64,000 bases of DNA from Alishewanella agri BL06 (lineage in GTDB: Bacteria; Pseudomonadota; Gammaproteobacteria; Enterobacterales; Alteromonadaceae), in NCBI RefSeq assembly GCF_000272005.1, contig NZ_AKKU01000006.1, positions 1 through 64,000 of the forward strand, read 5' to 3'. The notes below the pieces were generated by a model. That model did not search any database, had not been told where the DNA came from, and saw only the letters and a program-made list of their open reading frames with translations. The stretch's first letter is position 1, and every line of letters starts with the position of its first letter. Below, in pieces: positions 1-9,592 of the stretch. The translations under genes were made by a program, and so were the position numbers.

Positions 1-10
1 ACAACTCTCA

Positions 11-39
11 GACTCCGGTACGCCCGCCGTACCGGAGTC
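11..39. terminator. Perfect hairpin at window start
   Basis: A 12-bp perfect inverted repeat (GACTCCGGTACG at 11-22, its complement at 28-39) encloses a 5-base loop. There is no T-run after it, so it may be a factor-assisted terminator or an attenuator for a gene lying left of the window. The rest of the stretch up to 270 shows no convincing gene and presumably carries the promoter of the next gene. Confidence 0.45.
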
Positions 40-270
40 ATCCTGCGATAGTGATAGAAAATATTAAGCCAAACGCCACCAAAGACTTATCACAGAGAAC
101 TGTAGCAACAATATCAACCGCCAAACAGTGCTACCAGGGTAGCAAGCAGCCGTGAATACAATCCTTTTAATTTAACAAAGTAGTGAGAGGTCGCCGCATA
201 CCAAACAATTTGCCGCAACCATTCTGTGACCTTTGCCGTATAACTTATATCTAAGATTTCTGGAAAACGT

Positions 271-1617
271 ATGACGCAAAATAACTCAAAAGTACCGGCA
301 CATCGCTTATCGCGCTTTGGTAATTTAGCTTCTCTTGCCGGTCGGGTTGCTGGGGGCATGTTGGCAGAAGGCGCGAGGCAGTTGGCTAAGGGGCAGTTGC
401 CAGCAAAAAAAGATTTATTACTGACACCAGCCAATATACAGCGAGTGGCAGATCAGTTAGCACATTTACGTGGTGCTGCAATGAAAATTGGTCAGCTGTT
501 ATCAATGGATGCTGGCGAACTTCTACCACCGGCGTTGGCTGAAATTCTTGCCAGGTTACGAGCCAATGCTAATCCAATGCCAGCAAAACAACTGGCTCAA
601 GTGTTACAGCGGGAGTGGGGCGATAACTGGCAGCGTCATTTTGTTGATTTTACCTTTGTTCCTATGGCTGCCGCGTCGATCGGTCAGGTACATCAGGCTT
701 ACCATGATAATGGCAAATGTTTAGCGGTGAAAATTCAGTATCCTGGGGTTAGGCAGAGTATTGATAGCGATGTGGATAATGTCGCAGCACTATTGCGGAT
801 CAGTGGCTTATTACCCAAAGAGGTTAATTATCAGGGGTTATTAGAAGAGGCGAAAATACAACTAAAACATGAAGCTGACTATTTACTGGAAGCGCGTCAT
901 TTAAATCAGTACCGACAGTATTTGATACACAATACTGATTATCGTTTACCTGAAGTACTTACCGAACTCACGACCCAAAATATCCTGGTGATGAGTTATG
1001 TTGAAGGCAGTCATATTGAATCCCTTGTTCATGCCAGTCAGGCTGAGCGTGATCGGGTGATGACTTTGTTATTTAGTTTATTCTTTCGGGAATTATTCGA
1101 ATACCGACTGGTACAAACCGACCCGAACTTTGCAAATTATTTATATGATCACACCCGCCAGCAACTCGTGTTATTAGACTTTGGCGCTTGTCGGGAATAT
1201 CCTGCAAGCTTTAGTCAGGGTTACCAGCAGCTTTTTAATGCTGCATTACATGATAATCAGGCATCTATGGTGCAAGCGCTGACACAAATTGGCTTTTTTA
1301 GCCAGCAGATATTACCTGAACAGAAGCAAGCTGTACTTAACCTGGTGAAATTAGCCTGCGAGCCATTAAAACATGCGGGTGCTTTTGATTTTGGTGTCAG
1401 CGATCTGGCAATACGACTACGAGAAGCAGGAACAGCGTTAAGTATGCAACAAAATTATTGGCATACCCCACCGGCCGATGCCATTTTTTTGCACCGAAAA
1501 ATCGCAGGTTTATATTTGCTCGCCGCACGCTTAAAAGCCAGAGTAAACGTCTGTATATTGCTAACTCCCTACTTAGATTCCCCGACATTATTATCGGTTG
1601 CTGACGCGCAGCTATAA
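271..1617 (+). CDS. ABC1/AarF/ADCK-family atypical kinase
   Basis: A 448-residue member of the ABC1 (AarF/UbiB/ADCK) atypical kinase family, whose studied members are linked to ubiquinone biosynthesis or lipid homeostasis. Visible hallmarks are the KxGQ motif (residues 72-75), an alanine-rich AAAS nucleotide loop (133-136), the ATP-lysine in AVK (154), and late motifs DPNFANYL and LLDFGACRE corresponding to the catalytic and metal-binding loops. It lacks the C-terminal membrane helices of UbiB and is not in a ubi operon, so I do not call it UbiB. It is transcribed alone and converges on the M24 peptidase gene. The ATG at 271 follows a weak GGA ribosome site. Confidence 0.88.
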   Translation: MTQNNSKVPAHRLSRFGNLASLAGRVAGGMLAEGARQLAKGQLPAKKDLLLTPANIQRVADQLAHLRGAAMKIGQLLSMDAGELLPPALAEILARLRANANPMPAKQLAQVLQREWGDNWQRHFVDFTFVPMAAASIGQVHQAYHDNGKCLAVKIQYPGVRQSIDSDVDNVAALLRISGLLPKEVNYQGLLEEAKIQLKHEADYLLEARHLNQYRQYLIHNTDYRLPEVLTELTTQNILVMSYVEGSHIESLVHASQAERDRVMTLLFSLFFRELFEYRLVQTDPNFANYLYDHTRQQLVLLDFGACREYPASFSQGYQQLFNAALHDNQASMVQALTQIGFFSQQILPEQKQAVLNLVKLACEPLKHAGAFDFGVSDLAIRLREAGTALSMQQNYWHTPPADAIFLHRKIAGLYLLAARLKARVNVCILLTPYLDSPTLLSVADAQL

Positions 1618-1841
1618 GTGAATTGCCATGGTATCTGTTGCTCGGAAAATTCCCGGGTGGTACCAAGAACGAGCAGTGCAAGTGCTGCGTGGTCATGCTG
1701 ATTAGCCTGACCGCGCATCTTTAACCTGCGCCTCGAATCTAAATGATAAAAACGGAACGCGACGTTAGTAATACCATCAATATGGTGCAAATCCTGAGCT
1801 AATTGACGCTCGGCCAGTGACAAATCATTTGGATGGCGTTT

Positions 1842-3209
1842 CTAACGCACCAGATGCCACTGAGTTTGGCGGCCCGCCAAATAGATCACCTGCTTACCAT
1901 CAAAGTAAGCACTTTGTTCCAGCATAATTTGGGCAAGCTGGTTTCGCCATTCCGGAATAGCCTGTTTGATATTACCTTCGATAGCATAGGCGGTATTGGC
2001 ATACAACGGCCAATCACCCTGGACGGGAGTGGTGCTCTGATTATCCCACATGCCGATGGTTGGCCCCGGCGCATGCCCGAAAAAACCCAGCGGATGAGAA
2101 TAGGTGCTGCTTAGAATACCTGCCGCCTTTGCTTTTTGCTGGGTCGCTTTCAGGATTTCATTGCCGGTGCGCCCGGCGACAAATTGCCTGGTTAGGATAT
2201 CCTGCCACTGATTGCCGGTAGCCAGAGCTGCTTTTAAACCTTCAGGCACATCTTGTTCATCTGCTTTGAGGACATACGCCATCTCTTGAGTATCGGTGCA
2301 CAGTTTTAAATAACAAATACCAACGTCAGTATGCAAAATGTCGCCGCGCCGGATAACGCCACTCTGGCCACAAAATGCGGTATCCTGCTCGCAAGTTAAA
2401 CCTGGTCGTTGCAGGGTAACGTAAGGCATAAACCACACGGGCAACTGCAGCTGGCTAAAGCGCTCCCGTAAATACCAGGCGACGTCTTCAGTGGTGGTAA
2501 CACCCGGCGTAATGACTTTGCTGCTGAACGCTTCCGCTATCGCGCTTCTGGCCAGACTGACAATGTGTGGATAAATGGCCAACTCAGTGTCGGTTCTTTG
2601 TTCAAGCCACCGCACAACAAGCTGTTCTGCCGATACTAAACGATTATGAAAGGGTTGTGGTAACACCGACTTTAACCGACTGTGTAAGGCTGATGTTAAA
2701 CCGTCTGCAACTGGCCACTCGTCAGAAACATTAATACCAATTCGCTGTGGATCTTTGGCGATTATTAACTCCGCGAGTGCCTGCCATTGTTGCTCCAGAC
2801 TGCCGCCCTGCCAGGCTGCGGTAAAAGGCGCTCCCAACGGATAGCGGTTTACGGTAAGTTTTTCTACGCTACCATCGGCCAGCCGGTGAAAGATCAACAT
2901 TGTGGTGCGGCGTGCGGCGAAAGTAGGTTGGGGCACCAACGTAAAGTAAATTGGGTCTTCGGCTTTTTCGCGATTAATCACCAGCCACATATCAAGCTGC
3001 TGCTCGGCCATTAGTTTTGGCAACAGCGTATCCAGCCGCTCGAGTAGCAATTGGTTCTCTGGTGCAACGCGCTCGCGTGGTGACAGGATGGCAAAATCAT
3101 TGACGCTGCTCATCTGCCTGCCTTGAGCAAAACTGGAGTTGGCTTGAGTAGTACTGAAAACAAGATTCAGCAGCACTGCGCTGCATGTTAATAAGACTAA
3201 TGATTTCAT
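1842..3209 (-). CDS. Secreted M24-family metallopeptidase (Xaa-Pro aminopeptidase-like)
   Basis: A 455-residue protein with an N-terminal signal peptide (about residues 1-23, MKSLVLLTCSAVLLNLVFS then TTQA), so it is probably periplasmic. The C-terminal half has the pita-bread fold signatures of M24 peptidases: HTDVGI...TDTQEMAY supplies two metal aspartates, GFFGHAPGPTIG a histidine, YAIEGN a glutamate, and MLEQS a plausible last glutamate. The family cleaves X-Pro bonds or related dipeptides, usually with two divalent metals. Substrate cannot be deduced. It ends at TAG 1842-1844 and converges with the ABC1 kinase gene across about 220 bases without a clear terminator. Confidence 0.85.
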   Translation of the reverse strand: MKSLVLLTCSAVLLNLVFSTTQANSSFAQGRQMSSVNDFAILSPRERVAPENQLLLERLDTLLPKLMAEQQLDMWLVINREKAEDPIYFTLVPQPTFAARRTTMLIFHRLADGSVEKLTVNRYPLGAPFTAAWQGGSLEQQWQALAELIIAKDPQRIGINVSDEWPVADGLTSALHSRLKSVLPQPFHNRLVSAEQLVVRWLEQRTDTELAIYPHIVSLARSAIAEAFSSKVITPGVTTTEDVAWYLRERFSQLQLPVWFMPYVTLQRPGLTCEQDTAFCGQSGVIRRGDILHTDVGICYLKLCTDTQEMAYVLKADEQDVPEGLKAALATGNQWQDILTRQFVAGRTGNEILKATQQKAKAAGILSSTYSHPLGFFGHAPGPTIGMWDNQSTTPVQGDWPLYANTAYAIEGNIKQAIPEWRNQLAQIMLEQSAYFDGKQVIYLAGRQTQWHLVR

Positions 3210-3300
3210 CGGTTAAATACCTGGAATGTCAAAGGCTAGTAGCACGCCCTTGCGCCGGCATAGCAGTGTTAAGCCGCTACCGGCGCAAAAGGCTAGAGTT

Positions 3301-4923
3301 TTAAATACGAAATTTTTGTACTAATTGATGTAACTGTTCTGCCAATTTGGCTAATTCATTACTCGACGCGCTGGTTTGATTTGCGCCAGCAGAAGTCTGT
3401 ACCGACAGATCGCGGATATTCACCAGATTCCGATCCACTTCACGTGCTACCGTGGCTTGCTCTTCGGCAGCACTGGCAATGGTAAGGTTTTGTTCGTTAA
3501 TCTGGACAATCGAGGTTGCGATTTGCTCCAGCGCTTCACCCGCTTCCTGAGCGATTTGACGGGTGCGTTCGGCCTTTTCGGTACTGACTGTAATAGCTTT
3601 TACGGTATTAGACGTTTCATGCTGAATAGCCTGCATCATGCTTTCAATTTCTTTTGTTGACTGTTGGGTGCGATGAGCTAGAGCCCTAACCTCATCAGCT
3701 ACAACGGCAAAGCCGCGTCCGGAGTCACCTGCCCGGGCGGCTTCTATGGCTGCATTTAAGGCCAACAGGTTAGTTTGCTCAGCGATAGCCCGGATCACAT
3801 CCAGTACCTGACTGATGTCTTTGATTTGATTAGCCAGAGTTTGCACACCGCTACGGGTATTGGTGATTTCCAGCTCCAGCTCGCTTACTGTACTGATGGT
3901 ATGTTTAACTTTATCTCGTCCGGATTTAGCTTTAGTGTCTGCCAGATCTGAATTTTGCGAGGTCGCCGCTGCATTGCGGGCGACTTCTTCTACTGCTGTG
4001 GTCAGTTCAGTTACCGCCGTTGCGGCTTGTTCCAGTTCATCACTTTGGGTATGCAGGATCCTGGTTGATTGCTCGGTAACCACGCTGAGCTCTTCGGCAG
4101 TTGTCGACAATTGATTTGACGAGTCATTAATCGCGATGATGGTATGCTTAAGTTGTCGTTGCATAACAGCTAACGAGCGGATCATTTCAGCCATTTCATC
4201 CTTATTTTCATCCTGAAACTGGCTAGTCAGATCACCGCTTGCGATGGTTTGGCTAGCGGTAAGCGCCATTTTTATTGGTTTTAGCAAACTGCTGCTAAAT
4301 ATCCAGGCAAATACCACCACCAAGATCACCGCGATAATAATGGCCGTGATCATTAAGGTATTTGATGTTGCGATAATACCTCGGACGTCATCACCAGCAC
4401 TGGCTGCACGCTGCTGCTGGTAACGTCCTAATTCGTTGAGAGTATCGGTTACCTTAAAGCCGAGCTCGTTGAAACCCTGATGACGAAAACGGTCGGCCTG
4501 CACCATATCGCCGGCACGGATATATTCCATCAGGCGGGCATGCTGCGCGTCATACTCGTTGCGGCTACTGGCGATTTGATTAAGTAGTTGCTTGCCATCT
4601 GCAGACTCAACAAAACCGGCCATTTTTTGCATATTGGCATTAAAATTATTGTTTAACTCAGTTAACTGATTAATCGCTGTATTACGACCTTGCTCATCGG
4701 CAGCATAGATAGCATTTACGGTTTGTAGCCGGGTGAGCAGAAAGTCACGCCTTAACTCACCCACAGTAATAGCGGCAGGCACCCGCATATCAACCAGCGT
4801 GTTGACTACCTGGCCGGTGCGGTTAAATTGGCTGATTGCGATAATGCCCAGAATCAGGGTAACCAAACCAAGAATACCGAATGCCAATATTGCACGCTGA
4901 CCGATTTTAAGTTGTCTGATCAT
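3301..4923 (-). CDS. Methyl-accepting chemotaxis protein
   Basis: A 540-residue transmembrane chemoreceptor. It has an N-terminal membrane helix (about residues 5-27), a periplasmic four-helix-bundle sensor of about 160 residues, a second membrane helix (about 188-211), a HAMP linker, and a long cytoplasmic coiled-coil rod. The rod contains the conserved hairpin tip that binds CheA/CheW (EQTNLLALNAAIEAARAGD). No CheR/CheB-docking pentapeptide is present; the protein ends LVQKFRI. I start it at the ATG at 4923 because GGAGGG stands 8 bases upstream, while the in-frame ATG at 4938 lacks a ribosome site. Ligand unknown; transcribed alone. Confidence 0.93.
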   Translation of the reverse strand: MIRQLKIGQRAILAFGILGLVTLILGIIAISQFNRTGQVVNTLVDMRVPAAITVGELRRDFLLTRLQTVNAIYAADEQGRNTAINQLTELNNNFNANMQKMAGFVESADGKQLLNQIASSRNEYDAQHARLMEYIRAGDMVQADRFRHQGFNELGFKVTDTLNELGRYQQQRAASAGDDVRGIIATSNTLMITAIIIAVILVVVFAWIFSSSLLKPIKMALTASQTIASGDLTSQFQDENKDEMAEMIRSLAVMQRQLKHTIIAINDSSNQLSTTAEELSVVTEQSTRILHTQSDELEQAATAVTELTTAVEEVARNAAATSQNSDLADTKAKSGRDKVKHTISTVSELELEITNTRSGVQTLANQIKDISQVLDVIRAIAEQTNLLALNAAIEAARAGDSGRGFAVVADEVRALAHRTQQSTKEIESMMQAIQHETSNTVKAITVSTEKAERTRQIAQEAGEALEQIATSIVQINEQNLTIASAAEEQATVAREVDRNLVNIRDLSVQTSAGANQTSASSNELAKLAEQLHQLVQKFRI

Positions 4924-5159
4924 CCAGGCTCCCTCCATATTTTATTAGTCGAAATGAACAACACCAGCCGCGGCAGATGCAGGTAAAGGTTTAGCAGATG
5001 TAAAGAAAAAAGTAAACCAATTAGCAGCTTAGCGTAAGCGCTGTCAGAAATCATTAATCTGACTGAAAAGGCGACACTTGCTTAAAACGACACTGGCTTA
5101 TTTTTTCAGGCGGCTTATCATGAACGCCTCTGGACCAAAAAATACAGGAAGCATTAAAA

Positions 5160-6668
5160 GTGGCAGAATTAAATACGGGTTTTTACGGTGTGCTGGCTGC
5201 GGCTGCATTTGGCGCACTGTTGCTGGGTTATTTATTGGCCAGTGTGCGGTTAAAACAGCAACTAAGTGCTGTTATCACCGAGTCAGGCGAGCGGCAACAG
5301 CAGTTAACAACCTGTCAGCAACAGTTGGGGCAGTTACAGCAACAGTATCAATTGGAACAGGAAAAATTACAGCAATTGCGTTTGGTAGAAATCAAGCTCA
5401 GCGAGCAGCAGCGTTACAGTGATGCGACCAGTCAACGCTTGCAGCAGCAGTTAACGCAAACGTTAGAGGAATTAAAACAAGCTCAGCTTGAATATCATAA
5501 CCTGACTAACCGTTACACCCGGCTAAAAACGGAGCTGGATGAGCGTGACGCCAGTCACCAGCGCGAGCTGGTGAACTTTGAAAAGCAAAAACAAAGCTTA
5601 GTTGAACAGTTTAAAGCGCTATCCAACGAGATCCTGGACGCGAAAGCACAAAGTTTGCAAGAGAGCAGCAAAACCAGTTTGAACGCGATGTTAAGTCCGT
5701 TTCAGCAATCCATCGATGCGTTTAAAAAGGAAGTTCAGGATATTCACCACCGTGAAACGACCGCTCAAGGGGAGTTGAAGAAGGAACTGCAATCGCTAAA
5801 AGAGCTGAATCAGCAAATTACGCAGGAGGCACATCAATTATCGACCGCGCTGCGTGGTCAGAAAAAGCTGCAAGGTAACTGGGGTGAACTGGTGCTGGAA
5901 AATGTCTTGGATCGCTCAGGTTTACAGCTGGGTAAAGACTACCAACGCGAAGTAAGTTTTAATACTGACGAGGGTAAATTCCGCCCGGATGCAATAGTGT
6001 ATCTGCCACAGAACAAGCATCTGGTTATCGATGCTAAAGTTTCCCTTAATGCCTACACCCGTTATGTTAATGCTGAGCATGAAGCCGAACGTGCTCAGGC
6101 ACTAAAAGAGCATGTGCAGGCGATAGCAGGCCGGATCAAAGAGCTTTCAGCCAAAGACTATTTTCGTCTGCCAGGTTTAAACTCGCCAGATATGGTCTTT
6201 ATGTTTATCCCAATCGAATCGGCCTTTGTTGAGGCACTAAAAGCAGATGAAAACCTGTTTCAACAAGCGATCGAAAATAACATTCTGGTTGCCACGCCAA
6301 CCACCTTATTAACCAGCCTGAATATTGTGCGCCAGCTGTGGCGCTATGAAGATCAAAATAAACATACTGCGGCGCTGGCGGATAAAGCAGAGGCGGTATT
6401 TAAGAAATTAAACAGTTTTCTGGGCAGCTTCGAGAAGATAAAACGGGGCTTAGATACGGCCGGAGCCGCCTATATCGCGGCGGAAAATCAGCTTGTCAGT
6501 GGTAGGGGCAATTTGGTGAAACAAGTCTCTGATTTTAAAAATCTGGCGCCCGCGATTAAAGCAGAGTTACCACAGTACTTTGTCGAAAAGGCCGAATTGG
6601 AAATTGATTTTATTGCCAATGAGTCTGAACAGACACCAACACAGCCATCGGAATTCTCTGATGATTAA
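5160..6668 (+). CDS. rmuC: DNA recombination protein RmuC (chromosomal copy)
   Basis: 502 residues: one N-terminal membrane helix (about 8-27), a long glutamine-rich coiled coil (about 32-230), then the RmuC domain (about 230-475) with the family block [13 protein letters not shown] (W241) and [14 protein letters not shown], which resembles a restriction-endonuclease-like core. RmuC limits recombination at inverted repeats in E. coli; its biochemistry is poorly known. The GTG start at 5160 has an AGGAAG site. A close paralogue lies inside the restriction operon at 17279-19126. The stop is only 5 bases from that of the convergent transglycosylase gene. Confidence 0.92.
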   Translation: MAELNTGFYGVLAAAAFGALLLGYLLASVRLKQQLSAVITESGERQQQLTTCQQQLGQLQQQYQLEQEKLQQLRLVEIKLSEQQRYSDATSQRLQQQLTQTLEELKQAQLEYHNLTNRYTRLKTELDERDASHQRELVNFEKQKQSLVEQFKALSNEILDAKAQSLQESSKTSLNAMLSPFQQSIDAFKKEVQDIHHRETTAQGELKKELQSLKELNQQITQEAHQLSTALRGQKKLQGNWGELVLENVLDRSGLQLGKDYQREVSFNTDEGKFRPDAIVYLPQNKHLVIDAKVSLNAYTRYVNAEHEAERAQALKEHVQAIAGRIKELSAKDYFRLPGLNSPDMVFMFIPIESAFVEALKADENLFQQAIENNILVATPTTLLTSLNIVRQLWRYEDQNKHTAALADKAEAVFKKLNSFLGSFEKIKRGLDTAGAAYIAAENQLVSGRGNLVKQVSDFKNLAPAIKAELPQYFVEKAELEIDFIANESEQTPTQPSEFSDD

Positions 6669-6673
6669 CAAGA

Positions 6674-7819
6674 TCAGGGTAAGGCAGTGAGTTGATGAGT
6701 GGACAGGCCTGGAAAGGGTTTGGCTTTGCTGTCAGACAGTAACAGTTGCTGGGCAATGCGAATATCGGCGGTGTAATACAGCGACGCAAAGCCCAGCCGG
6801 TTGCGGCCAAGATTGTGGAATACCATACCAAAGGCAATATCACCGGCACTAAATTGTTGATGGTTAGCGGCGAAGTAGGTTGCTGGTTTATTTAACTCTG
6901 CATCAAGCAACAGCGATCTGACGCGTCCGGGCCCGCCATGGTAAGCCTGGATCAATAATAAGCGATACAGCTGCTCTTGTTTATCCTCCGGCAGATGTCC
7001 AAAGGTTGCGGCGAAAACCGGTTGCAACATCCGATGATTGCGTTCGAATAACCAAAGTGCGCAGTCTACTTGCGCAATGCGATGTAATTGTTTATTGGCA
7101 GGGACACCACAATCTTTTAGCGCAGTGGGCGTAAGCTGTAAAATACCGCGTGCGTTGGCTTTGGATTTCGCCTCACGCACTCCGCCACTTTCAATAATTA
7201 ACATACCCGCTAAATCCGGTAGTAAATTTGCCGGCAGTGTAATGCGCTTTTGTTGTACCCGACGCTTATATACGGTTTGTAGTACGTCGTGTAATGAGGC
7301 TTGTTTTTTAGGTGTACCAACAGAAATACCATTCCAGTTGCCAGATAAACGGCCATCGGGATGCTGACCCAAGTAGCGGGCTATAGCTCGTGGTAAATCG
7401 ACATAAGGCTGGTGACAACGGATAGCAAACGGATAACCAACGGAGTTACTGCTGCCGGCAACCCAGGTCGGTACTAAACCTTGCTGAGCTAACTCCTGAC
7501 GGCTTTGATTAATTTTTACCTGGGTTTGCTGCGAATTAGCCGCATCTTCTACGTATTTCAGCAGGTTGCCCCGCATATCAAACAACAAATGGCGATTCAG
7601 GTCGCTGCAATAACCAGAGCGAGTTAGAATAGCGCGCCGCACACTCATCATATTGTCATAAACACCGCGGCTGTCATCGAAGGCTTTGGTGCGCACTACA
7701 TCGGTCCAGCTGGAAAACGGAGCAACAGCGCTTTGCGATAGCACTGCGGGTGAGAAAACTGAGCAAACCAAGCTAGCCAAGGCCAGGCGACGGCTGCTGT
7801 TACGTTTGAAAAACGTCAT
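6674..7819 (-). CDS. Lytic transglycosylase (SLT domain) with signal peptide
   Basis: 381 residues with a signal peptide (MTFFKRNSSRRLALASLVCS and following, cleavage near VLSQSA). The catalytic SLT-type segment reads LIIESGGVREAKSKANARGILQLT, where the glutamate before SGG is the expected catalytic acid and GILQLT matches the family GLMQ(L/I)xP motif. It should cut the glycan strands of peptidoglycan in the periplasm. The start at 7819 is preferred because CCGGAGCAAAG precedes it; an upstream TTG/ATG extension to 7873 adds a stretch unlike a signal sequence. The gene faces the SOUL lipoprotein gene divergently, so a promoter region lies in 7820-7967. Confidence 0.85.
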   Translation of the reverse strand: MTFFKRNSSRRLALASLVCSVFSPAVLSQSAVAPFSSWTDVVRTKAFDDSRGVYDNMMSVRRAILTRSGYCSDLNRHLLFDMRGNLLKYVEDAANSQQTQVKINQSRQELAQQGLVPTWVAGSSNSVGYPFAIRCHQPYVDLPRAIARYLGQHPDGRLSGNWNGISVGTPKKQASLHDVLQTVYKRRVQQKRITLPANLLPDLAGMLIIESGGVREAKSKANARGILQLTPTALKDCGVPANKQLHRIAQVDCALWLFERNHRMLQPVFAATFGHLPEDKQEQLYRLLLIQAYHGGPGRVRSLLLDAELNKPATYFAANHQQFSAGDIAFGMVFHNLGRNRLGFASLYYTADIRIAQQLLLSDSKAKPFPGLSTHQLTALP

Positions 7820-7967
7820 CTTTGCTCCGGAATAACAAAACTGAAATAGCGCAGAACACATGGCCTGAATCATATTACTGAACCGCCCCTGAATACAATA
7901 TGCCCGACACTAATCTGTTGGGCGTTTCGCGCGTATAAACTGCAGTAATAGACAGGAAGGATTAGTC

Positions 7968-8606
7968 ATGAAAATTGCTATTTCGATACTAGTCAGCATG
8001 TTGTTGATTGGTTGCTCAACATTCGGGCATTCGGAAGTAGAAATTGCGCCTTACACAGTACTTAAAACTGACGAGCAACAGGCAATAGAGGTGCGACGCT
8101 ATGAACCTATGGTGCTAGTGTCTACCAGTATGGCCGGTGATGGCAGAAATAGTGCTTTTCGCAAATTATTTCGTTACATCTCCGGCGAAAACGAGGGGGC
8201 GGCTGATATTGCTATGACAGCTCCGGTGATAATGACAGGGCAGCCTGCCACTGCGGGTACTAAGATCGCGATGACGGCACCCGTGTTTATGTCGGGTAAC
8301 AGCCAGCAAGCCCGGATGGCCTTTGTAATGCCAAAACATTTTACGCTCGACAGCACGCCCAAGCCGACTAACCCAGATCTGAAGGTAGAGGAAGTGCGCG
8401 ACTATACCGCCGCTGCTATTCGCTTTAACGGCACCTTATCACGACGCAATGTTCAGCGTTACAGCGAGCAATTACAGGCCTGGATTGCCAGCAATGGCTA
8501 CAGTGCGGTCAGCGAGCCGGTTGAGGCCGGATATAACGGCCCTTTAACGCTGCCGATGCTTAGGCGGAATGAAATTTTGATCGAGGTTCGTAATACAATA
8601 GACTGA
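7968..8606 (+). CDS. SOUL heme-binding family lipoprotein
   Basis: 212 residues. The N-terminus is a lipoprotein signal with lipobox LIGC (lipidated Cys16), so the product should be anchored to a membrane facing the periplasm. The body matches the SOUL/HEBP family: EVRRYEPMVLVST near the start, IAMTAPVIM repeated as KIAMTAPVFM, and FVMPKHFTLDSTPKPTNPDL. Family members bind heme or porphyrins; the role in bacteria is not settled. A strong ribosome site (AGGAAGGA) precedes the ATG. It is followed by 86 bases and then the MBL-fold gene on the same strand. Confidence 0.9.
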   Translation: MKIAISILVSMLLIGCSTFGHSEVEIAPYTVLKTDEQQAIEVRRYEPMVLVSTSMAGDGRNSAFRKLFRYISGENEGAADIAMTAPVIMTGQPATAGTKIAMTAPVFMSGNSQQARMAFVMPKHFTLDSTPKPTNPDLKVEEVRDYTAAAIRFNGTLSRRNVQRYSEQLQAWIASNGYSAVSEPVEAGYNGPLTLPMLRRNEILIEVRNTID

Positions 8607-8692
8607 CATTAGAAAAGTAATTGCTGCTGGAAAATTGCCGCTGCTTTGTGTAATGTCGGACCAGTTGCTAATGCCAGGTTATTCATCTTCTA

Positions 8693-9454
8693 ATGCAGTT
8701 ACATATTCTTCAAGGCTATATTCAGCATATTTATCTGGTGCAGCATGACAACAGCTTGTTACTGCTCGATGGTTGCAGCCGCGCCGATATCACTACGGTA
8801 AGTGATTATATTCAGCAGCAATTAGGCTTGCCGTTGGAGGCGTTAAAGCTGATTATTGTGACCCATATGCATCCTGATCATGCTGGCGGTGCACATAAAC
8901 TCAGGCGTTTAACCGGCGCCCGCATTGCCAGCCATCCCAAAGCGCGGCGTTGGTATAGTGGTCTGTTGGGCCGTACTGCGCATCTGATTGATGTTAGTCT
9001 GACCTGGTGGGTAGCCACCAGGCTGGGTAAGCCAAAACGGCATATTTGGTATAACCCGCTGTTAAAGCCAGACTTGTTATTACTGGACGGGCAGCAGGTA
9101 CCAGGCTTTGCTGAGTGGCAAGTGCTGTTCACCCCGGGCCATACCGATCATGATTTGTCGTTGCTGCATCTGCCAACCAGGCAGTTGTATATCGCGGACC
9201 TAATCGTATCGGTTAAAAAACGGCTGGTACCGCCATATCCGGTGTGTCATCCGAACCAATATAAGCAATCATTGCAGCGGGTGCAGGAGCTTGCACCCAG
9301 TCAGATCTATTTTGCCCATCTGCCGGCACGTGCAGCTGAGAGTATCGACTTTGCCGCGATACTAGCGCAGGCACCAACCTTACCAAAAAATCATTGGCAC
9401 TCGATGAAAAACCGCATCTTGCACACTCTAGGCCGACAAAACCGGTCGCATTAA
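8693..9454 (+). CDS. MBL-fold metallo-hydrolase
   Basis: 253 residues of the metallo-beta-lactamase fold. The zinc-binding signature HMHPDH is at residues 58-63, with later ligands in FTPGHTDHDLSLL and YIADLI, and a final histidine in YFAHLPAR. Fold members hydrolyse thioesters, lactones, phosphodiesters and other substrates; the sequence does not decide among them. There is no signal peptide, so it should be cytoplasmic. No clear ribosome site precedes the ATG at 8693. It is the last housekeeping-type gene before the variable island. Confidence 0.85.
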   Translation: MQLHILQGYIQHIYLVQHDNSLLLLDGCSRADITTVSDYIQQQLGLPLEALKLIIVTHMHPDHAGGAHKLRRLTGARIASHPKARRWYSGLLGRTAHLIDVSLTWWVATRLGKPKRHIWYNPLLKPDLLLLDGQQVPGFAEWQVLFTPGHTDHDLSLLHLPTRQLYIADLIVSVKKRLVPPYPVCHPNQYKQSLQRVQELAPSQIYFAHLPARAAESIDFAAILAQAPTLPKNHWHSMKNRILHTLGRQNRSH

Positions 9455-9472
9455 CTGATTGTGAGCGATCTG

Positions 9473-9518
9473 ATCTTTGTGAAGAGCGAACCGGCGACCT
9501 TCGGGTTTTTCCGAATTC
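9473..9518. repeat. tRNA-fMet-derived repeat at left edge of the island
   Basis: The stretch 9484-9507 matches 27240-27263 and 27338-27361 with one or two mismatches, and the similarity extends on both sides (tttgtgaagagcg versus tttatgaaaagcg; ccgaatt versus cccgaaatt). Those right-hand copies are degenerate pieces of the initiator tRNA genes at 27.4-27.7 kb; the shared core gaaccgacgaccttcgggtt is the anticodon-stem to T-arm region read on the opposite strand. It is in the same orientation as the right-hand copies, so the pair brackets the island as a direct repeat. Confidence 0.65.
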
Positions 9519-9592
9519 GACACCGGCGATCCTTATGAGAAAGGTATAAGCCCCAAATGACGACCTTTCTTTGTCTAAGGCGGGATGCTATT

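Noticed and set aside
114-434. 106-codon open frame on the minus strand over the ABC1 kinase start
   Set aside because: It overlaps the well-supported kinase gene, has no family features and no ribosome site; it is a shadow.
271-1617. Calling the ABC1 kinase UbiB
   Set aside because: It is shorter than UbiB, lacks the C-terminal membrane helices and is not next to ubiE/ubiJ.
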